Of a stretch of 64,000 nucleotides of DNA, positions 61,866 through 64,000 are shown piece by piece. The first letter of the stretch is position 1. Every line of letters starts with the position of its first letter. Source of the DNA: Paenibacillus periandrae (GTDB lineage: Bacteria; Bacillota; Bacilli; Paenibacillales; NBRC-103111). Made by a program: the position numbers and the translations under genes. Under the pieces are notes generated by a model. The model was not told the DNA's origin and made no database searches. It was given only the letters and a program-made list of their open reading frames with translations. The DNA lies in NCBI RefSeq assembly GCF_022458865.1, contig NZ_JAJNMU010000012.1:186001-250000 (forward strand), in the 5' to 3' direction.

Positions 61866-63545
61866 TTGGCTAACGGGAACGAGCATCAAACTGAAAACTT
61901 TTTGTTTAGACTGATTAGTGAGGAGCTGGAGGCGGGTAAATTCGGAAGGGATATGTGTACACGATTTCCTCCCGAGCCTAACGGTTATCTTCATATTGGA
62001 AGCGCCTATGCCATACACACGAATTATACGATTGCCCATAGATTTAACGGAACCTTTCATTTGCGATTCGACGACACGAACCCTCTTAAGGAGAACATCG
62101 AGTATGTGAACGCGATTATCGAGGATATCCAATGGCTTGGTTACGATCCAGGCGATCATATCTATTATGGCTCGGACTATTCAGACGAAATATATAACGC
62201 TGCAGTGACCTTGATCAGGCAAGGGAAGGCTTATATCTGTGATTTGACGCCAGAGGAAGTGGCAGAGTTTCGCGGAACCTTGACGGAGCCGGGCAGAAAC
62301 AGTCCGTATAGAGACCGTTCAATTGAGGAGAATCTGGAGCTTTTTGCAAAAATGAAGCAAGGGGACTATCCGGCCTCCTCCAAGGTTGTTCGTGCCAAAA
62401 TCGATATGGCATCGCCTAATATCAACCTGCGTGATCCTGTGATTTACCGTATACTCCATGCTGAGCATTACCGTACAGGAAATGACTGGTGCATCTATCC
62501 GATGTACGATTTTGCCCATCCTATACAAGACGCGATTGAGGGTATTACGTATTCTTTATGCTCCATTGAATTCAAAGACCATCGCCCCTTGTACGACTGG
62601 GTTCTCAAGGAGCTTGAAGTCCCCGAGCCTCCGCGGCAAAGAGAATTCGGTCGGTTGAGTCTAACGGGTGTCGTAACAAGTAAACGGTTTTTGAGGCAGC
62701 TGGTAGAAGGCGATTACGTAGATGGTTGGGATGATCCCAGATTGCCTACGCTCCGCGGCTTAAGAAGAAGGGGCTTCACTCCGGAAAGCATACGCAGCTT
62801 CATCGAGGAGATTGGCAGTATTCGAACTCAAAGCACGGTAGACATTTCGCTGCTGGACCACTGCCTCAGGCAGGATCTCAAACCGAAAACGATTAGCGTC
62901 ATGGCCGTATTACAGCCTTTAAAGGTCGTTATTACCAACTATCCGGACAATGAGACGGAGTTGTTACTGGTTGAAAACAATTCTGAGAATGAGGCGCTGG
63001 GAAAAAGAAAGGTGCCTTTTTCCAAAACGATCTATATCGAACGGGACGATTTTATGGAGCAGCCACCCAAGGGCTTTCATCGGTTGAGTCTGAATGCTGA
63101 GGTCAGGCTGAAGGGAGCGTATTTCATCAAATGCGAGCAAATGATCAAGGACCCGGATTCAGGAGAAATTATTGAGCTTCACTGTACCTATGATCCCATC
63201 ACAAAAAGCGGTACCGGATTTACCGGGCGTAAGGTGAAGGGCACGATCCATTGGGTCTCGGCAGCGCATGCCATAAAAGCTGATGTGCATCTATATGAGA
63301 AACTGCTGCTTGTACAGGAGGTTCCGAAGGATAGCGACGGAGATTGGACGGAAGCGATAAATCCTGATTCACGCGTTATCGTAAAGGATGGATTGCTGGA
63401 GCCATTCGTCGAACATGCCCATTCCGAACAAAAATTTCAATTTTTCCGACATGGCTATTTTGGCGTAGATAAGAAGCTCACTACAGGCAAGCAGCTCGTA
63501 TTTAATCGTATTGTACCGTTAAAGGATACCTGGAATAAAAATTGA
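61866..63545 (+). CDS. glnS: Glutaminyl-tRNA synthetase
   Basis: 559 residues, the length of bacterial GlnRS. The class I HIGH motif is in PPEPNGYLHIGSAYAIHTNY, the KMSKS counterpart is VTSKR, and VDGWDDPRLPTLRGLRRRGF and the C-terminal beta-barrel anticodon domain are typical. It charges tRNA-Gln directly, unlike the GatCAB route that most Firmicutes rely on. The start is TTG 61866 after GGAGGAG. The T-box leader just upstream has a glutamine specifier, matching the product. Confidence 0.95.
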   Translation: MANGNEHQTENFLFRLISEELEAGKFGRDMCTRFPPEPNGYLHIGSAYAIHTNYTIAHRFNGTFHLRFDDTNPLKENIEYVNAIIEDIQWLGYDPGDHIYYGSDYSDEIYNAAVTLIRQGKAYICDLTPEEVAEFRGTLTEPGRNSPYRDRSIEENLELFAKMKQGDYPASSKVVRAKIDMASPNINLRDPVIYRILHAEHYRTGNDWCIYPMYDFAHPIQDAIEGITYSLCSIEFKDHRPLYDWVLKELEVPEPPRQREFGRLSLTGVVTSKRFLRQLVEGDYVDGWDDPRLPTLRGLRRRGFTPESIRSFIEEIGSIRTQSTVDISLLDHCLRQDLKPKTISVMAVLQPLKVVITNYPDNETELLLVENNSENEALGKRKVPFSKTIYIERDDFMEQPPKGFHRLSLNAEVRLKGAYFIKCEQMIKDPDSGEIIELHCTYDPITKSGTGFTGRKVKGTIHWVSAAHAIKADVHLYEKLLLVQEVPKDSDGDWTEAINPDSRVIVKDGLLEPFVEHAHSEQKFQFFRHGYFGVDKKLTTGKQLVFNRIVPLKDTWNKN

Positions 63546-63554
63546 GGATGGTGC

Positions 63555-63600
63555 CAAGAACCAGTCAAAACGCTAACCTGCTGTGTTAGACTGGTTCTTG
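63555..63600. terminator. Hairpin after glnS
   Basis: CAAGAACCAGTC and GACTGGTTCTTG form a perfect 12-pair stem, with CTAAC/GTTAG inside. No T run follows, so it may be a weak terminator or an mRNA-end structure. Confidence 0.5.
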
Positions 63601-63625
63601 CCATTAGGAAAGCTGGGATTTCAAC

Positions 63626-64000
63626 ATGTGTTTAATTTTGTTTGCTTATCAGGCACACGAAACTTATAAGCTTATCGTTGCTGCTAATCGTGATGAATTT
63701 TACAACAGACCGACAGCATCGGTTCATTATTGGCAGGATCACCCTGATGTGCTTGCAGGTCGGGATTTGAACAAAATGGGCACCTGGATGGGAGTGACCA
63801 CAGCTGGGCGGTTTGCAGCTTTAACGAATTATCGAAACCCAAAGGAATCAACGGACGGCAAACGTTCACGAGGAGAATTGGTGGCAGATTTTTTAATCAA
63901 CAATGAACGGCCTGAATCTTACATGCAGGAAGCCGCTAACAAACGTAATGCATATCCTGGATATAATTTGTTGGCTGGCGATGCTAACAAGCTTTACTAC
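63626..64000 (+). CDS. NRDE (TANGO2-like) family protein (3' end outside window)
   Basis: 125 visible codons beginning MCLILFAYQAHETYKLIVAA, with the eponymous NRDEFYNRP, then AGRDLNKMGTWMGVTTAGRF and NYRNP, and GELVADFL. The cysteine directly after the start methionine is typical of the N-terminal-nucleophile-like fold of the family. The gene runs off the window edge. AGGAAAGC lies upstream of ATG 63626. The function of bacterial NRDE proteins is not settled. Confidence 0.9.
   Translation, partial: MCLILFAYQAHETYKLIVAANRDEFYNRPTASVHYWQDHPDVLAGRDLNKMGTWMGVTTAGRFAALTNYRNPKESTDGKRSRGELVADFLINNERPESYMQEAANKRNAYPGYNLLAGDANKLYY

Noticed and set aside
1..64000. CRISPR arrays, complete insertion sequences, prophage genes, tRNA or rRNA genes
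   Set aside because: No regularly spaced repeats, transposase or phage reading frames were seen, and no intergenic gap contains a cloverleaf or rRNA-like sequence; the only gap above 400 bases is the T-box leader.

Overview
The window looks like a chromosomal segment of an endospore-forming, low-to-mid GC Firmicute, most likely Paenibacillus or a close relative. The reasons are several CUT1-type sugar ABC transporters each beside a YesM/YesN-type two-component pair, a gerA-type germinant receptor operon, a YtrA-type GntR/ABC operon, strong AGGAGG ribosome binding sites with frequent TTG/GTG starts, and a T-box leader. This assignment is inference; no rRNA or tRNA gene is present to confirm it.

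Region 1 (1-5956) is a sugar or sugar-acid uptake operon cut by the window edge: binding protein (partial), two permeases, a sialate-lyase-like DapA-family enzyme, an aldo/keto reductase and a second, divergent DapA-family enzyme, closed by a terminator. Region 2 (6060-20081) starts with a YesM-like kinase and YesN-like regulator, then a lipoprotein binding protein and two permeases, then a long catabolic run: Gfo/Idh/MocA dehydrogenase, PdxA-like dehydrogenase, LarA-like nickel-pincer racemase/epimerase, a decayed sugar isomerase, a split UxaA-type dehydratase (SAF small subunit plus large subunit), an acylating aldehyde dehydrogenase of DmpF/MhpF type and an aldolase of DmpG/MhpE type. No ring-cleavage enzyme is present. 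The most natural reading is a non-phosphorylative route: a polyhydroxy acid is oxidised or epimerised, dehydrated to a 2-keto-3-deoxy acid, cleaved to pyruvate plus an aldehyde, and the aldehyde is turned into an acyl-CoA. I do not recognise this as a described pathway; it is the main candidate for something new.

Region 3 (20264-34986) holds a PCYCGC-motif lipoprotein (minus strand), a LysR regulator, then an FGGY kinase, YesN/YesM pair, LplA/LplB-type transporter, two formylglycine sulfatases and a GH3 glycosidase. Together these look like a sulfated-glycan utilisation locus. Region 4 (35043-45681) is housekeeping and defence: YtrA-like repressor with its own inverted-repeat operator, ABC ATPase and permease, coproporphyrinogen/protoporphyrinogen oxidase, RarD-like exporter, methyltransferase, a P-loop/LuxR regulator, a small heme-copper-oxidase-I-like membrane protein, and an MFS exporter whose start point lies under a perfect 20-bp palindrome.

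Region 5 (45824-64000) holds the gerA-like operon, a YjdF-like membrane protein, a winged-helix AlkZ-like protein, a SWIM protein/SNF2 helicase pair, an acetyltransferase remnant, a secreted Ig-repeat protein with an unusual inserted module, an LLM flavin enzyme, a GlcG/HbpS-like protein divergent from a MarR regulator with two matching operators, a truncated NAD(P)-binding gene, a DUF1772 membrane protein, glutaminyl-tRNA synthetase behind a T-box leader with a CAA specifier, and the start of an NRDE-family gene. Three genes appear decayed (16096-16634, 56016-56384, 60776-60976). I saw no CRISPR array, no complete insertion sequence, no tRNA or rRNA gene and no origin.
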